DNA of 64,000 bases from Theocolax elegans (GCA_026168455.1 CM047425.1:1896001-1960000); one strand, 5' to 3'. Shown: positions 47,608 through 59,390, counted from the first letter of the stretch. A program made the numbers and translations. The notes: a model not told the origin generated them from the letters alone.

Positions 47608-47929
47608 GTAAGTACTGAAATATATGGTTTATCCTTTTTTCTTTTTACCGCGGTTGATTGATATACCTCGATATATTTGTTTTTTTTTAATTGGTGTATT
47701 TTTACTATTTATTTGGTAAGATAAGTTGGGTAACCTCGAAATATTTTTAACATATATAAGAGCTTGGTGATTAACTTTGGCGCGTTTTAATCCTTGAGTT
47801 GACACGAAATATTAATATATTTTAGCAAAATTGAAACGATTAATAAGTTTTAAAGATTTCTGACGGTAACCTTAAAATCTCTTTTTCTTTTTTGTTTCAA
47901 CGGATGAACGTTATTAAGATTTTATTGTT

Positions 47930-48480
47930 AAAAATTCAAATCTATACTAACATAAAAAAAACCCTTTTCTTTTGTTTGTATTGAAGAAAGTACGAACTAA
48001 CCGTTAAGAATAAATAATACACATTCAAATCTTACTAACCTAAAAATCCTTTGTTCTTGTTTTTTTAATCGTAAATAGAACAAAGAGACCATTAAGAATT
48101 AATAATACAAATTCAAATCTTACCAACCTAAAATCCCTTTCTATTTTAATCGAAACATTTCGTACTTATACTGTTAAAAATTCGTGATAAAATTTTAAAT
48201 TCTACAATAACTTAAAACCTTTTCTTTACTCTATACAATGAAGTTCGAACAGACTATTCTTAACAAAGAATGAATAATAAAAATTGAAATACCATTAATT
48301 AATAAAAGTAAAAACCTAACTAAATTAAAATCCTTTTTATTCTTCGTTTCAATCGTTAATAAGCCCTCTTTGTTCAACCTTAACAAAATTTGAGCCGTTA
48401 AAAAACTATTAATCACAATTGACGTACCAAAAGTTCAAAAAGATCTAACCTAAAAAAAATTCTTATAACTTTATTAAATA
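47930..48480 (+). repeat. Degenerate tandem repeat with CTAACCT words
   Basis: Recurring elements 'ATTCAAATCTTAC(T/C)AACCTAAAA', 'CCTTT-T-TTCTT-TTT' and 'GTTAAGAA-AATAATA' appear at roughly 100-bp intervals (near 47935, 48020, 48110, 48205, 48300). Drifted, non-coding. Confidence 0.45.
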
Positions 48481-48579
48481 AACAAAAAATTGTAATTACC
48501 CTAAAAATACAAGTAAATCCAAATTAAAAAAAACACCCATTAATAACAAACGATATATACCAAAAAAACCCCTTTATTT

Positions 48580-49640
48580 TAATCCTCCCATTGCAAACAA
48601 ATATAGACGGTTCCATATTTTTTCCTCGATCTGCCATTTTCTTTCTTTCTCTCGGTTTTTTTGTTACTGCACGCACACGCAACGTAAAGGGGGAATGGGA
48701 GGGGGAGATGCCATAGAAGAGCACGATTTATTGATCTCAAAGCTCGTATACAGTATGTGTCCGGCCAATGGCGCATCGGTCAGTTGACTGCACGACGAGG
48801 GTTCGCGTTAATACACGTACACATATATATATATATATATATAGAAGAGAGGTTAGATAGGGGGGAAAAACGAGAAATCGCTTGGGGGAGAGGGTTGCAC
48901 ACCCTTCGTCCACTTTTTTCCCTCTCTCTCTGTTTTATATATACGTACACGCTCATTTTTCTGGATTCTTATTCTTACTGCTTTTTCCTCGTTCTATAGG
49001 TTATGCGAATTTGGACTTTTTTTTAGGTTATCTCAAAGTTTTTTTTTTATAATACAGTGTTAATTATTAAACGCGGGTATTATAATTGTCAAGAGAAAGA
49101 GAGAGAGAGAGAAAGAAAAGACGAATTGTGAGGGAGAGAGATTGTCCTATAACCTCAAAACTTTCTTTTCGAAGTTTCGGGCACGGTATATATCCGAATA
49201 ATCGGAAAGAAAGAGAGAAGCAGAAGAAAAAAAGAAATAATGATCCCTCAAAAAGTACTTGGACGACGATCATTTCTTGCTGCTTTTCTCTTTAACCTCG
49301 ATCCCCCCCCCCCTCCCCACCAATACTTCTTCTTTTCTTTTTTCTCCCTCTCTGTATATATAGTTGATTACTCCTTCCCCTCGTTTTCGGTTGGTGTGGA
49401 CGCACCCTTATCTTCATCGTTCTCTCTCAATCAGCATCCTTTTCCCGCGATATTTTCGGACGACGAGGGACACGACACGCGCGCGCGCAGCTTATCTTCT
49501 CTCTGGAAATTATGGCGGAACGATGAAGGGTCAGCCCGTTCGGACACCCAAAATTTCTCCGCCCCCTTTTTTTTTTCTTTTGCAACACCCTCCTTTTTAT
49601 ATATATATATAAAGAAGGGTATAGAGTAAAGAGAGGAATT
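48580..49640. other. GC-richer region with purine/pyrimidine asymmetry
   Basis: Alternating stretches rich in CT or GA, including (GA)n at ~49093-49112 and a C run at ~49304-49313, together with CGCGCGCG at ~49480. Several overlapping open frames occur on both strands, none recognisable. It may be a promoter-proximal region; no gene can be supported. Confidence 0.3.
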
Positions 49641-50117
49641 TTTTTTGGGGGGTCCATCATTTTTTCTGCGGTTTCTACAATTTTTTCGAATGAGGTTTTT
49701 AGGTGTGGAGGTATATGTATTTGGGAATTGTTCATATTTTAACAATTTTGAGAATGTATCGAACGCTATTTTTATTATTTTTCGATATTGCACGTATTTT
49801 AAGTAATGTAAAAATAATATTGTTATAAAAAAGACTCGTTTCGTAATTGCTGCATCATAATTCATCGATAGAGAAATGTTATGAATATAATTTAAAGAGA
49901 CTGATATACGCAAACAATGACGTATAGTTTAGAAAGACACACCTATATACTTTGTTTTGTATTAATACTCGCTGATTTCGTTTCAAATGTTAATCGACGA
50001 AGCTCACTTGGGCTGCAACATTATATTCGATACTAAGGTAAAATTTAATTTTTAATTTGATAAATTCATAATTATTGTAAAAATTATATAAATACTAATT
50101 TTGTTCAAAAAAATTCA

Positions 50118-50160
50118 GCACCTGAAGAGGTCTGCAAACCCGGCAGATGAAACGTTGTGC
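50118..50160 (+). ncRNA. Hammerhead-ribozyme-like motif (Penelope-type)
   Basis: CTGAAGA (50122-50128) fits the conserved CUGANGA box. It is followed by a stem II of TCTGC (50131-50135) with GCAGA (50143-50147) and an AAACCCG loop, then GAAA (50149-50152). GCAC just before the box (50118-50121) can pair with GTGC (50157-50160) as stem I. Stem III would be minimal (A-CG-U), as in ribozymes of Penelope-like retroelements, and UU would precede the cut. There is a bulged G in stem II. An alternative reading is a tiny two-exon ORF (49987-50037, 50119-50166). Confidence 0.4.
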
Positions 50161-50307
50161 ACTTAAATGAATTAGATAAGTTTTTTTAATAATTACGTGT
50201 TTTTTAAGTTTTTTTTGGGGAATGTATAGCGTCCACAGCTGTTTTTTTAATGTTTTTGATCCGCGTTAACAATTTTTTTTATAATAACTTATATCAATCA
50301 GTTTCTC

Positions 50308-50475
50308 CATCGAAATTAGTGTTTTTATTTATAAATTTCGATGGAAAAATCATTTTTTTAATAAACCAATAACTAAAAATCGAATAACCGAATAACTAAT
50401 AATTATTGGTTTATTGAGTTATTAAAAGAATCGGGTTTTTCATCGAAATTTGTCTTTACATTTATAAATTTCGAT
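50308..50475. repeat. Pair of tandem hairpins (CCATCGAAATT)
   Basis: CCATCGAAATTAGTG...AATTTCGATGG at ~50308-50344 and the related CATCGAAATTTGTC...AATTTCGATGG at ~50438-50475 are two small hairpins ~130 bp apart. Between and around them are ATAACTAATAATTATTGG and AATAACTCAAT words that mirror each other and recall the element at 14553-14945. Confidence 0.6.
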
Positions 50476-50636
50476 GGAAAAATTCATTTTTTTAATAAAT
50501 CAATAACTCAATATTTGATATAGTTCAATAATTATTATAACAAGCTCCGAAATATCAAACGTTTGTTTTTATCCAAAAACTAGCCAATATATATAAATTA
50601 TTTCCGAAAAAATTCTTTCACCTGACCTCAAATAGT

Positions 50637-50775
50637 CCCTATAGTAAAAATCTGACCATAAATATAACGTGTAAGCCAAAAAAATGGACAAGTGTATAAA
50701 ATGTATAAAATACCCAATTAATGGCTAAACTAGGGTTATACATTTAACCTTCAAATCTCAAATTTCTACTAGTAG
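50637..50775 (+). mobile_element. CCCTAGTAGAAAT-family MITE, full-length copy
   Basis: Left end CCCTATAGTAAAAATCTGAC, core ATAAATATAACGTGTAAGCC, TACCCAATTAATGGCTAAAC and ACATTTAACCTTCAAATC, right end AATTTCTACTAGTAG. About 139 bp, same orientation as the copy at 13851. Confidence 0.75.
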
Positions 50776-50859
50776 TGTATTCCTATTATATATACTACGT
50801 TTTAATCATCCAAAATTAATCGCGTAATTTACAAAAAAAAACATATACAATAAAGTAAA

Positions 50860-51340
50860 ATTGTTGAGCTCGCGACGCGAAGTATAAGAAGAGTAAGAAT
50901 GAGAAAAGAAAAGGGAAGGAGGAAGAAGAAATTATGGAAAATTTATGGGGCAGCAATTCTCGATTGGTAAAGTTGAGGAGGATCTCGAGGAGAGTCAGGT
51001 CCCTCGAAGATAAGAAGCCCCGAACCCCTTGAATTATGCCGAGGCTTGCACCGAGCGCTTTTAACTTTCGAGCCCGCGGGCAGGCGCGCCCGCGCGCTAC
51101 GTCAATTATTCAGGAGGTTCTTATACACAAGAAGAACAGAAAAGAGGAGGAGGATGAGAAAAACCTTTTTAACCGTTCGCAATTTTTGTCGTCAGCGCTT
51201 TCTTCTCTCTATACCCTTATCGCTTTGATTACCTCTCCTTTCCTTTTTCTTTTCTTTCTTTTTTTTTTTAATTTCGAATGCAAATTCACGTCGTTCTTGC
51301 GATATTAACGAGGGTCTTCCGTGCGGCTTTCTCGAAATTA
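50860..51340. other. CpG-rich island
   Basis: The most CpG-dense spot in the window: GAGCCCGCGGGCAGGCGCGC followed by CCGCGCGCTACGTCA near 51070-51105. It is preceded by a purine-rich stretch. It could be a promoter or a conserved non-coding element; the short plus-strand open frames have no recognisable product. Confidence 0.3.
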
Positions 51341-51909
51341 GTTTAAGGTCAAGGAATTTAACAACTTTTTTTTTCGGTTGATAAACGGAATATATTAATT
51401 TTCGAAATATATAAGAAGGTTCATTTAACAAATCGTTTATATATGATCGGTGGAATTTCCCAGTGTATCTACTTTTTTAAAAAAATTAAAGACGTTGAGT
51501 CCTTGATCTCCAGTGTGGGCTCCTCAGTAAGGAAATAAAGATATCACCGAACGATAAATTCACTTTTGTATTAGTATTAATTTTTAGATGTGAATCAGTA
51601 TATTTTTGATTGATTCTGTTGTATTGATGATTTTTTTTATTGTTATATGTTTGATTCACTTGTTTTTAAGGTTTTGAGGTTAGGATTCGGTATATATTTT
51701 ATGTGCGTTATTTTCATATACTTTCGTAATTAAAGACATGTAATCAAGTTTTTTTGGACTCTAGATTAGTTGTATTTTGTGAACCTAGCTTCATAATATT
51801 TTATTGTGGATGTTTACAATATAATTAATAACGAAATGATTTATGAACAAAAACCATTTTTTTTTAAATTTCGGTTTTAAAGACGGGTTTGAATAAAACA
51901 GTCATCAAA

Positions 51910-52265
51910 AAACCATATAGGTTTTTGGAGCGGTTGCAGTTTACAACACTAATCAGATTTTGAAATATTTAAAAAACATCAGATCATGAAATAATGTTGG
52001 ATATAACGGTTTTTGAATTTGCAGATTACGAATTTGTATTCAGATTTTGAAAATTCAAGATGGTGGATCCAATATGCTGGACGAAATTTAAAAAAATCAT
52101 CTAATCATGATATTACAGTGTATCTAAAAGTTTTTGGGGTCGCTGTAGGCGAATAAGAGCAATACCATATTTTGAGAATAAACCAGATTTTTAGGGTTGT
52201 ACTTCGAATTAGTAACAAGATATTCCAAAAAATTGAATTTTTGAAAATCTGATTACATATTCGTA
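51910..52265 (+). repeat. Degenerate ~110-bp tandem repeat (AAGATGGTGGATCCAATATG type)
   Basis: About three drifted units begin with GTTTTTGG-type sequence (51918, ~52007, ~52129) and contain CAGATTTTGAAA and ATCA(G/T)ATCATGA words. The middle unit has CAAGATGGTGGATCCAATAT then GCTGGACGAAAT. This pattern resembles a 'CAAGATGGCGGATCCAATATGG' repeat that I have seen in several animal genomes. Non-coding. Confidence 0.55.
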
Positions 52266-53179
52266 AACAGCGAGCCTGCAAACCCTTATGAGTCATTCTA
52301 ATATCTGAATAAATGACATGGGGCAGGAAATGTGCTGATCAAAGAGTTACAATTTCGACTTACTATATTTTATAACCACTTTCTATTAATTAAAATAAAA
52401 TAACCAATTGTTACCTTTATAACCGAAATCGTTTGTACATACTTCTGTACTAAAGATCAGTTAATTTTTTTCGATCATACTCATTTATTTATTTTTATCC
52501 AACATTTTTCATCTAACATTTAAATTTCCATCGCAGTGCTTCTATGCACACACCCCCAACATTTCGATGAAAATTATAACCGTCGCACCGCAAAACTTTC
52601 GTAATTTCACCTCGAGGAATTTGTAATGAAAATGTTGTTTTTTTTTGCCTATGTATATACAGAAAGAGAGAGAAACACAAGTTTACAGTAAGATAATTTC
52701 CATCCGCAAGCGGAAATATAATGATACCGTACATATACACACAGACACGTGTATTTAAAGTAATTTTTACCGTGATTGTCATATAGACATATATGTGTGT
52801 GTGTTTTATATATACATCGTACACCTATCATCGTTTCGATACATACATATATATGTAACATACATTTTTGATGATAACGCACATATCACGCTTGAATTTT
52901 CAACCTCGGTCATTTCGATATAAATTGCACCATATCTCGTCTCTCTTATTTTTTTATGAATTATTAATCCTTCTCGCTTATTCTTCTTCTTTCTCTTTTT
53001 TTACTGTCTCAAAGACTGGTAGTTAAGGATTTAAATACAACCTTGATGCGTTTGCGTTTACGTGTATATATATTTTCAGCCTACTAATTCGTACAACGAC
53101 TCTTACGTGCAGAGCGCGCTCCGCTTGTAAATACGTTGCGTACATACAAGTGGCTCCTCGCTTGTATGAGAGCCCTCTA
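52266..53179. other. Mixed non-coding stretch
   Basis: Contains short GT and TA tracts (52795-52815, 52845-52855) and no recognised gene or element. Confidence 0.4.
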
Positions 53180-53228
53180 TACATCCTCCTAGGACGTATA
53201 AGGTGTCTATACATCCTAGGAGGCTGTA
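53180..53228. other. Small GC-rich hairpin
   Basis: TACATCCTCCTAGGA faces TCCTAGGAGGCTGTA (one mismatch) across a ~19-base loop. The surrounding block (53090-53340) is rich in GCGCTCCG-like words. The stem is too short for a typical insect microRNA precursor. Confidence 0.5.
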
Positions 53229-53505
53229 TGAAAAGCGCTCCGTAGGATATATGCGGCGGTCAATATAACCTGTGCCGCGCGAACGGTATAGAGTCAACGT
53301 GTTTGAAACGCGTAGTACATGTATCGGAGATATATCGAAGGCTTTTCAAACGTAAACACAACCAGTTTAAACGTAACGTTTGCGTTACTTTAATCATAGT
53401 TATCTTGCTCAGATGCGAAAGTACTATATATTATACATATATATTAGAATATTATATTTTAGAAATAATTTAGTGTGTATATATATATATAAATATATAT
53501 ATATA

Positions 53506-53712
53506 CACGGAGAAAAAAGTTGAAGTAAAAATTACAATGTCGTCTAGTAATGCGGAGACTGACGCAATATCCAAAAATGTACTATAGTGTATAATAAAAG
53601 TTACTAGAAAATTAATAATTTTTACTACAATCCTGGTAATATTTACTACAACTTCAGTAAAATTTATTATACACTATAGTAAATTTATGGATTGCGTCAG
53701 TCTGTCTCCGCA
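53506..53712. mobile_element. CGGAGAAA-type MITE with a second inverted element inside
   Basis: CACGGAGAAAAAAGTTGAAG at 53506 resembles the tip of the 26725 element. From 53551, TGCGGAGACTGACGCAATAT and its inverse ending at 53712 form ~50-bp inverted repeats that include TACTATAGTGTATAATAAAA. The inner 162 bp is a complete element that interrupts the outer one, whose other end is not visible. Confidence 0.7.
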
Positions 53713-54009
53713 TATGTATATATATATAATAACGCAAAATGAGTCCTATATCTTTAATAACTGCAATGTTACGATTAATAATAAGTAATTACTAAATATT
53801 TAATATTCTCTTATACTAAATGCAAAATTTAAAAAGTTAAAATGTTTTATAAGCGTCAGTATACAAATCTTTAAAAATTATTGACATAATATATAACTAT
53901 TTATATTGTTTAAAAAAGTGTTTATTACATTACTTTTAAATGTATAATAAATTACTTTGTGAGCAACGAAAGAGTCGTATGTACGAATTATAAGGCTGAA
54001 AAATTGTTT

Positions 54010-54172
54010 ACGTACCATGGGTAAGCATCGCGTCATTACAGTTCTCGGCTCAAATTTCGTGGATGGTAGTAACATCCTTGGCCGCTCGCTGCGCTCGCGA
54101 CCGCGGACGTACTAACCATCCACGAAATTTTCCGCCTCGAACAGTAATGACGCGAGGCTCACCCAAGGTACA
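54010..54172. mobile_element. GC-rich hairpin element
   Basis: Left arm ACGTACCATGGGTAAGCATC, GCGTCATTAC, AAATTTCGTGGATGG; right arm the inverse (CCATCCACGAAATTTT, GTAATGACGCGAGG, ACCCAAGGTAC). Arms are ~63 bp with modest mismatches. The ~35-base loop is very GC-rich (GCTCGCTGCGCTCGCG). It stands out in an AT-rich setting. Confidence 0.8.
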
Positions 54173-54239
54173 TAAATAACTAATATGGACGGGAGCCGAA
54201 ATATCTGTCGTCGGCGGGTTGATAATATAAACAGTCAAA

Positions 54240-55094
54240 ATTTAATAACAAATTTTTTCTAACCTCGATTTTGATTGAGATTGACCTAACCTTAACATGC
54301 GAATAGTGGATTTTTTATATACTTTTCTTATTACGTACATATATATGCATGTGTGTATGATAAAGAAAATTGTTCGAATGGTATATACTTTAGGAGGTGT
54401 ATCGATGAATTTGAGGTTAAGTCGTTTATAATCGTCAAATTTTAGTTATTAATTGTATACTGAAAAAATATGAGGTTAGATTGATTAATATCGAATTGAG
54501 GTTATAAATCGAACCAATTTTTGACTATTAATTACAATTTAATAATACACTGTAGTAATTTTTTTATTAGATAAAGGATTATATCAATATTTTAATTTTG
54601 TAGAAAATTAACAAGTTCCTATACAATTAATGGCTTAAAAACGATACAGAAATTGTTTATTAATTTTTTAGTTATATTTTAATTTTGTAGAAAATTAACA
54701 AGTTCCTATACAATTAATGGCTTAAAAACGATACAGAAATTGTTTATTAATTTTTTTAGTTATTAGATCTCTTAGTAAAATTCGAAACCAAAAATCTAAC
54801 CAATAAGTCGTAATATATCGTAAAAAAAGTTATTCTAACCTCACTTGAAAATCCATTATGTCAATTGTATGTATTTAACCTCTTTTTTTATAAAATATTA
54901 ATTACTAGTATTATGAAACATTATTACAACCTCAGTAAAAACATAAACTTAAAAACTAGCCAATAATTGTCTATAATTCATTGACAAAATATATGCACCT
55001 ATATATTTCACGTTTTTTGTTTGGCTAAAAACTGTCGGTCTAATAAGAATACAACTGGCCAAAAACTCGCCAAAAACTAATTGACGACTAACCT
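54240..55094. other. AT-rich stretch with a tandem duplication
   Basis: An 87-bp unit (TTTGTAGAAAATTAACAAGT...) at 54587-54673 is repeated at 54674-54761. Around it are CTAACCT and AGGTTA words on both strands. No gene. Confidence 0.6.
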
Positions 55095-55159
55095 CAAAAT
55101 GGTTTGCTATATATATATATATATATATATATACATAAATATACATAAATATATAAATA

Positions 55160-55282
55160 AAATCCGAAAAACTGTCCAAAAAAATGGGTTTAAATGGTCA
55201 TTTATTGGGTATTTTATGACACTTGCCCATATTTTTGTTTTAAACAACGTTACGTTTATGGTCATATTTCTACTATATAGGG
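55160..55282 (-). mobile_element. CCCTAGTAGAAAT-family MITE, inverted copy, truncated
   Basis: Reads inversely through AAATGGTCATTTATTGGGTA, TTTTATGACACTTGCCCATA, AACAACGTTACGTTTATGG to ATTTCTACTATATAGGG. The left end is lost. Confidence 0.7.
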
Positions 55283-55289
55283 ATTATAA

Positions 55290-55890
55290 AAAAAAGACAC
55301 TATTAATTAGTAAATCCAGCCATGTGCAAATACATCGACATCTTCATATACGTATACATATATATATACATATACAATTATCAGGTTGTTAAATCGATCC
55401 GAGCGCAACAATGGCGATGTATAGACATACATGGATATTCTCGCATCGTCATTGATTTTACCCTTTGTCAAAGGGTTATATATATACACGTTGAAAGGGG
55501 GAAGAGACGTCGTTCCGATTGGTCGGTAGGGTGGAAAAACTTGTGTAAAGGGACGGACAAAGGGTTGCCTCATATACAGTCCCTTCAGATATATATATAT
55601 GACGCCATTTTTCACGTGCGTATGTGTGATATGTCTATGTATATATACGTGTTTTGTCGTCGTCGTTCACTCCTCTCCATTTTTACGAGGAGACTTCCAC
55701 CTGACCGTGTATACCGTAAAAAAAAGGGAAAATATATAGAGGTGTGTGTATAGTGATCGAGTAATTGTGTTTTCAATTTTATGATAAATGTACGCGCGAG
55801 TCACGATAGAGTAATTGACGTTTATGTGGTGGGTTAATGGTTAGGTTATGTTTGCTTTTACCTTCCTTCTTTTTTTTTTAATTGAATTTA

Positions 55891-55927
<37 letters not shown>

Positions 55928-56210
55928 TGTATGTTCCGCACAAAATGTTGAGTAATTTGTTTATATATATATACACGTGATATTTTTCTATTTTTTTAGG
56001 ATGTGTGGGTGTACATCTGATACCTTGTAATTATATATAGAAATAATAAACAAAATAAAAACATAAGTAAACGATAAATTAGTGAACGTTAATATAATTG
56101 TGAACCGCATGTAATAATGAGTGGGATAGCATATTTTCCTTATTTTTCAAGTATAAATTTAAGTATAATTCGATTTAAAAAATTTATTAGCTATATTTTT
56201 ATTTTCAATC
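55290..56210. other. Mixed non-coding stretch
   Basis: 55400-55720 is GC-richer with ATATATAT runs; a (AT)n tract spans ~55892-55925. Open frames here on both strands are low-complexity (poly Tyr-Ile), so none is called. Confidence 0.4.
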
Positions 56211-57710
56211 CATTAACAAAGTTCGCTAAATTTCTACTAGGGTATGACCGAATATTGAAAATATAACCCTAATTAAAAACCCTAGTAGAAATAGAAACCA
56301 TATTGTAATAGGTATAAATTCGTCATTTTTTTTTAAAAATCGTTAAAAAATGGCTTTTTAAAATATATACCTATATGTTTTTAACTTCAATTCATTAAAA
56401 AAACGGCCAGATACCTATACATGCCCGAGTAGAAAATGATCTAAATGTGAAACCGATTTTTTGAATATACAAATTAGCCAGTTTTTAGGAGGGTTCATTA
56501 CAACGTACAAAATATTAATTATTTTTATAACCAGAAAACGTTAAAAAATCGCTAAAATTAAAAAAAATTCAAAATTGTACATAAATTGGTATAATAATTA
56601 GATTTCGATCGAGATATATCGGAAGATGGTTACCCGAACCTGACTTTTTCTTGTATTTGAAGAAAATCCTATTTTATAGGAGGCGAATTCTACCTAATTT
56701 TAAAAACTGACTATTCATACCGACAAAAAAATCGGTTCCACTATTTATATTATGCTTAATTGATGATGGGCTTAATTTTTATCTATAGATTTGTAATTGG
56801 TCAACGGTAATTATTTTTTTTAGTGGAAATTGAAAAATCTGAGAAAAGAATTTTTTACAAAAAACTGGCCATTAACTATGTAATTAATGTTCAAAAACTG
56901 GTTAAGGATTAATCTCGAAATTGTTCGATTTCTACTTACAAATAGTGCAGTTTTGATGGTCCTGATTTGTTTAATTTTTTGCACTTTTTTTACACTCATT
57001 CACAATCTAATAAAAAGTATAATCTCTAAATATATCCTTATAAATATCGAATCATAAGCATAATTACCGTATTTTAACCCATATTATGGTGATAATAACT
57101 GTACACCGGTATATCCATAAATGAAAAACAAATTTCTTAATTATCCATTACAAAAAGTGAGGTTATAAACATTATTTTTTTAGAAAATAAAAAATAACTT
57201 AACCTCTACGCAACATCTAAGGAAATTCGCAGCTTTTATATACCTTAACAAAACGTTGCACACGTACCTGCCCAAATTTTCGTTTTCGTCAGTTAAATAC
57301 ACCTCTCCCCTATATCCACCAATTTTCCTTAAAAAAAATCGATCAAAGGTATATATAGAAAAGAAGGCGAGTTCACCATACTGGAAAAATTTCGGAATAA
57401 TTTAAATCGGCCTTAGCAGACACGTGGCATCTCTTTTTTTTCCTTCTTTTTTTTACCTCTGGCGCGCGCGCGCCTTCTCGGCAGATGTACCTGTACACAA
57501 TGCCACGCTTACTCGGACACGTGGGCTCTCCACTCGCGATCTTCTTTTTTTTCCTTCGCGCGCGATATTTTCGACCTTTTTTTCTACAATGCGACTGGCC
57601 GTTGAGCCGTCCGTTGGTCAGGATTTTTTTTTGAAGAAGGGATACTTTCTCGATTGAAAGAGGGTATCAACGGATTTCGTTATGGATCGTTTTTTTTATT
57701 ATTTTAACGA
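56211..57710. other. AT-rich stretch with isolated MITE ends
   Basis: Ends of the CCCTAGTAGAAAT family lie at ~56228-56241 (reversed), ~56279-56292 (forward) and ~56422-56436 (forward, degenerate). Two forward starts in a row suggest nested or tandem insertions. 57420-57650 is a CpG-rich island (GGCGCGCGCGCGCC). No gene recognised. Confidence 0.4.
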
Positions 57711-57719
57711 AAAAATGAA

Positions 57720-59390
57720 AAGGAGGACGGTTAGGTTAGTGGAGATTGAGGATTTTAAGGTTAGGTGAAATTTTGTATTTAAACGGCTGGAAGTTATGTG
57801 AATGTGTGTATTGTCTTGAGTGAAAGAGCAATGTGTTTCGTATTTGGATTAATATGATGTCTAAAGAGAAAAACGAAGAATGTGAGGCATGGTGGAGATT
57901 GAGGATTTTGAGGTTAAGTGAAATTTTTTTATCCATGTATACTTTGTTGATTCAAACAACAGATTTTGTTTCGGGTAGATCTTTATTATTTTTGTATTTA
58001 AAAAAAGAAGAAAAAGTTAAGTTAGTCATAATTGAAGGTTTTGAGGTTAGGTAAATTTTCGAAAGGATAGTGTCTAGTATAGATTAAATCACTGACTTTG
58101 GTTTAATTAAACATTCAATTTTATAACCAACAAGAAGAGGAAAAAGTAAGATAGTTTAGTACTTAAAAATTAAAAATTTTGGGGTTTGGTGAAGCATTAA
58201 TTTAATTACTTTTTGGTCAATTTATGGCCGAAAATGAGGTGAAATGAATTAATATTAAAATGAGATTAGATGAAAACAATTTTTTACATTAATTACTGAT
58301 TGAATCACAATATTATGACTAAAAATGAGGATTGGTAACGTTTTTTTAAATATGCTTAGTTAAAAACAATATATAAATAATTATAAAAACAAAAAAACAT
58401 TAAATACCATCTCTCACTTGTCATTATTTATCTGTAAATAAGATTAAGAAATCTATACTTAATATGAGGTTAAAAAATTTAATACATAAAATAAGGTTAA
58501 TAATATTGAAACTTAAAATAAGGATAAAAATTTGAAAAAAATAAAGATTAAAGAATTAATACTTAAAAAATGATAAAAAATATGATACTTAAAATTAAGT
58601 GAAAACTTTAGATTCTTAAAACAAGGTTATAAATTTAATATTTAAAATAATGTTGAAATTTAATTACTTAAAATAAAGTTAGACAATCTAACAGTGTAAT
58701 ATAAGGTAAAAGTATATAATACTCATAATATAAGATTAAATAAATAAATATTGTAATAAAAGATTTTAAAAATGTAATATTTAAAATAAGGTTAAACAAA
58801 TTAAAAATGTAAAGTAAGGTCAAATACTTGGATTCTTAAAATATGGTTAGACAAATTAAAAATGTAAAGTATGGTCAAATACTTTAATTCTTAAAATAAG
58901 GTTAAACTAATTAAAAATGTAATGTAAGGTCAAATAATTTGATTCTTAAAATAAGGTTAGACAAATTAAAAATGTCAAGTAAGGTCAAATACTTTAATTC
59001 TTAAATTAAGTTTAAAAATTTGACGATTAATATATGGTTAAGTTTTACTTTTATTATAGGGTTAAACATATAATGATGAGTAAAATAAAATTAACTATTA
59101 TCCTTAAAATAAGGTTAAAAATTTGATGATTAAAATATAATTAACTTCTATACTTCAAATAATGTCAATTAATTTAATACTTAATATAAGGTTAAATAGT
59201 TTCAATACTTAAATAAGGTCAAAAAAAGTAATTATTTTGTGTAAGGTTAGAGAGACTAACGATGCAAAGTTATAAGAGCGAATATAATTTTTGGGCAATT
59301 TCCGACTGTGAATAAGGTTAGATAAATTAATATTAATATAGATAATTGTCTAAATAATAAATAAATTAAGTGGGGTTAGTTCACTTATAA
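57720..59390 (+). repeat. AGGTTA-type degenerate tandem repeat tract
   Basis: The strand carries dozens of AAGGTTA/AGGTTAG/AAGGTCA words. Between ~58800 and ~59010 a ~55-bp unit (ACAAATTAAAAATGTAAAGT then AAGGTCAAATACTT then ATTCTTAAAATA) occurs about four times. At the start, GGTGGAGATTGAGGATTTTG-like sequence occurs twice (~57740 and ~57892). Confidence 0.65.

Noticed and set aside
49240..49913. Several 80-160-codon open frames on both strands
   Set aside because: They overlap each other in pyrimidine-rich DNA and encode Ser/Phe/Pro or Lys/Arg runs; no family signal.
53180..53228. microRNA precursor
   Set aside because: The stem is only ~15 bp and GC-rich with a large loop; it lacks the ~30-bp stem of insect precursors.
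55081..55753. 103- and 143-codon plus-strand frames
   Set aside because: Rich in Tyr-Ile from TA tracts, and without a recognisable domain.
57720..57760. Interstitial telomere array (TTAGG)n
   Set aside because: Only two adjacent GGTTAGGTTAG units; words are scattered and mostly AAGGTTA, so not a true telomeric array.
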